A stretch of DNA of 5,710 nt from an uncultured Pseudomonadota bacterium (GTDB lineage Bacteria > Myxococcota_A > UBA796 > GCA-2862545), in NCBI GenBank assembly GCA_937891875.1, contig CALATR010001326.1, positions 1 through 5,710 of the forward strand, read 5' to 3'. The notes beneath the pieces are model-generated. The model saw nothing but the letters and a program-made list of their open reading frames with translations. It searched no databases and was not told the DNA's origin. Positions 5,305 through 5,710 of this stretch are shown piece by piece. A program made the translations under genes and the position numbers. Every line of letters starts with the position of its first letter. The first letter of the stretch is position 1.

Positions 5305-5710
5305 AGCACCTCCAAGCTTCGAACCGTGATGCGCCAGCCCGCCCATGCGAGAGGGCTGCGCAGGAGAGACAGAATACCGTCGGCATCTCGTCGCGGTGCA
5401 TTCTCGACCACGCGACCCAGCGCGCCGAGTGTCGGCGCCGCGCCCTCGGCGGTCGGAAGCCCACGCCATTCGAGCCAGGCATCCAGTCCCGCCGCGAGGG
5501 CAGCGTCGACCGTGCTCGAAGGACGGTTGAGCTCCGCGCGGATGGTGTCACTCACGACACCACCCTCGGCAACCGCCATTCGGTAGCCCTCGATGGTCTC
5601 GGCCAGTACCGCTGCATCGGAGCGCTCCGGCTCGGCTCTCCAGCGAGCGATCACGTCGGCGGCGATCATCGCGGTGCTCATGCCGTACTGCAGCCACAAC
5701 GCGCCGACGA
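5283..5710 (-). CDS. Hypothetical protein X, 5' end probably outside the window
   Basis: On the minus strand the frame is open from the window edge to the stop at 5283-5285. Possible starts inside the window are TTG 5699, ATG 5681 and ATG 5669, none with a clear ribosome binding site, so the true start may lie beyond base 5710. From TTG 5699 it would be 138 residues. The visible part is mostly helical with Ala, Leu, Glu and Arg (AAVLAETIEGYRMAVAEGG, DTIRAELNRPSSTVDAALAA, GLDAWLEWRGLP) and ends LEVLCPSRPA. No signal peptide, membrane segment or known motif is seen. Its end overlaps the start of Y by 22 bases. I do not recognise the family. Confidence 0.6.
   Translation of the reverse strand, partial: VGALWLQYGMSTAMIAADVIARWRAEPERSDAAVLAETIEGYRMAVAEGGVVSDTIRAELNRPSSTVDAALAAGLDAWLEWRGLPTAEGAAPTLGALGRVVENAPRRDADGILSLLRSPLAWAGWRITVRSLEVLCPSRPA
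5309..5313 (-). promoter_or_regulatory. Ribosome binding site that sets the start of gene Y
   Basis: Minus-strand GGAGG sits four bases before GTG 5304, within the end of gene X. The spacing is short but the match is strong, and no better site accompanies any upstream in-frame start. Confidence 0.5.

Noticed and set aside
5305..5469. N-terminal extension of gene Y up to an ATG at 5469
   Set aside because: The extra ~55 residues are Arg/Gly-rich, overlap gene X extensively and lack a ribosome binding site, while GTG 5304 has GGAGG just upstream.
4652..5551. Minus-strand frame of 299 codons overlapping X, Y and Z
   Set aside because: Low-complexity Arg/Gly/Pro/Ser composition and no start signal; X and Y in the other frames have balanced composition and overlapping, SD-supported starts.
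1..5710. Possibility of a CRISPR array, tRNA, IS element or prophage attachment site
   Set aside because: No regularly spaced direct repeats, tRNA-like cloverleaf, transposase motifs or flanking terminal repeats were found by reading. RusA-like domains are common in prophages, but no other phage gene is recognisable here.

Overview
The window is high-GC, densely coding bacterial DNA. The plus-strand lipoprotein that joins a TPR-like region to a PEGA-like domain, the abundance of unfamiliar proteins and the base composition suggest a Myxococcota-type (former Deltaproteobacteria) chromosome. This taxonomic call is an inference from style, not from a marker gene.

Plus strand, 1-2641: three co-oriented cell-envelope genes. 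First is the 3' end of a cysteine-rich, probably exported protein (1-339). Next is a TPR/PEGA-like lipoprotein with two hydrophobic segments at its C-terminus (466-1275). Last is a lipoprotein with a short coiled coil followed by a long right-handed beta-helix-like region (1322-2641), whose DNA is visibly less GC-rich than its surroundings. The starts of the two lipoproteins are set by Shine-Dalgarno-like sites. A stem-loop at 2649-2686 separates this set from the genes converging on it.

Minus strand, 5710 down to 2691: five genes read leftwards. Three unrecognised proteins come first (X, 5283 to beyond 5710; Y, 4708-5304; Z, 4107-4718). X/Y and Y/Z overlap, which points to translational coupling. 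After a 99-base gap with an inverted repeat comes a 52-residue basic protein that resembles the short seed-maturation-protein (SMP) motif proteins of bacteria (3849-4007). A strong hairpin with a T-rich tail directly follows its stop codon. The last gene (2691-3791) is the most unusual: an RNase III-type nuclease domain with no double-stranded-RNA-binding domain, followed by two tandem RusA-like (Holliday-junction-resolvase-fold) domains that look like an internal duplication.

The RNase III-like/RusA-like fusion is the main candidate for something undescribed. The RNase III motif LEWLGDA and a downstream EALFGALFLD block are clear, but the acidic residue expected before the second block is Gln. 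The two RusA-like copies keep different parts of the usual active site. With the leader hairpin, the SMP-like protein and the overlapping unknown genes upstream, this could be a small nucleic-acid-processing module, but co-function is only inferred from order and orientation. No RNA genes, CRISPR array, insertion sequence or attachment site was seen.
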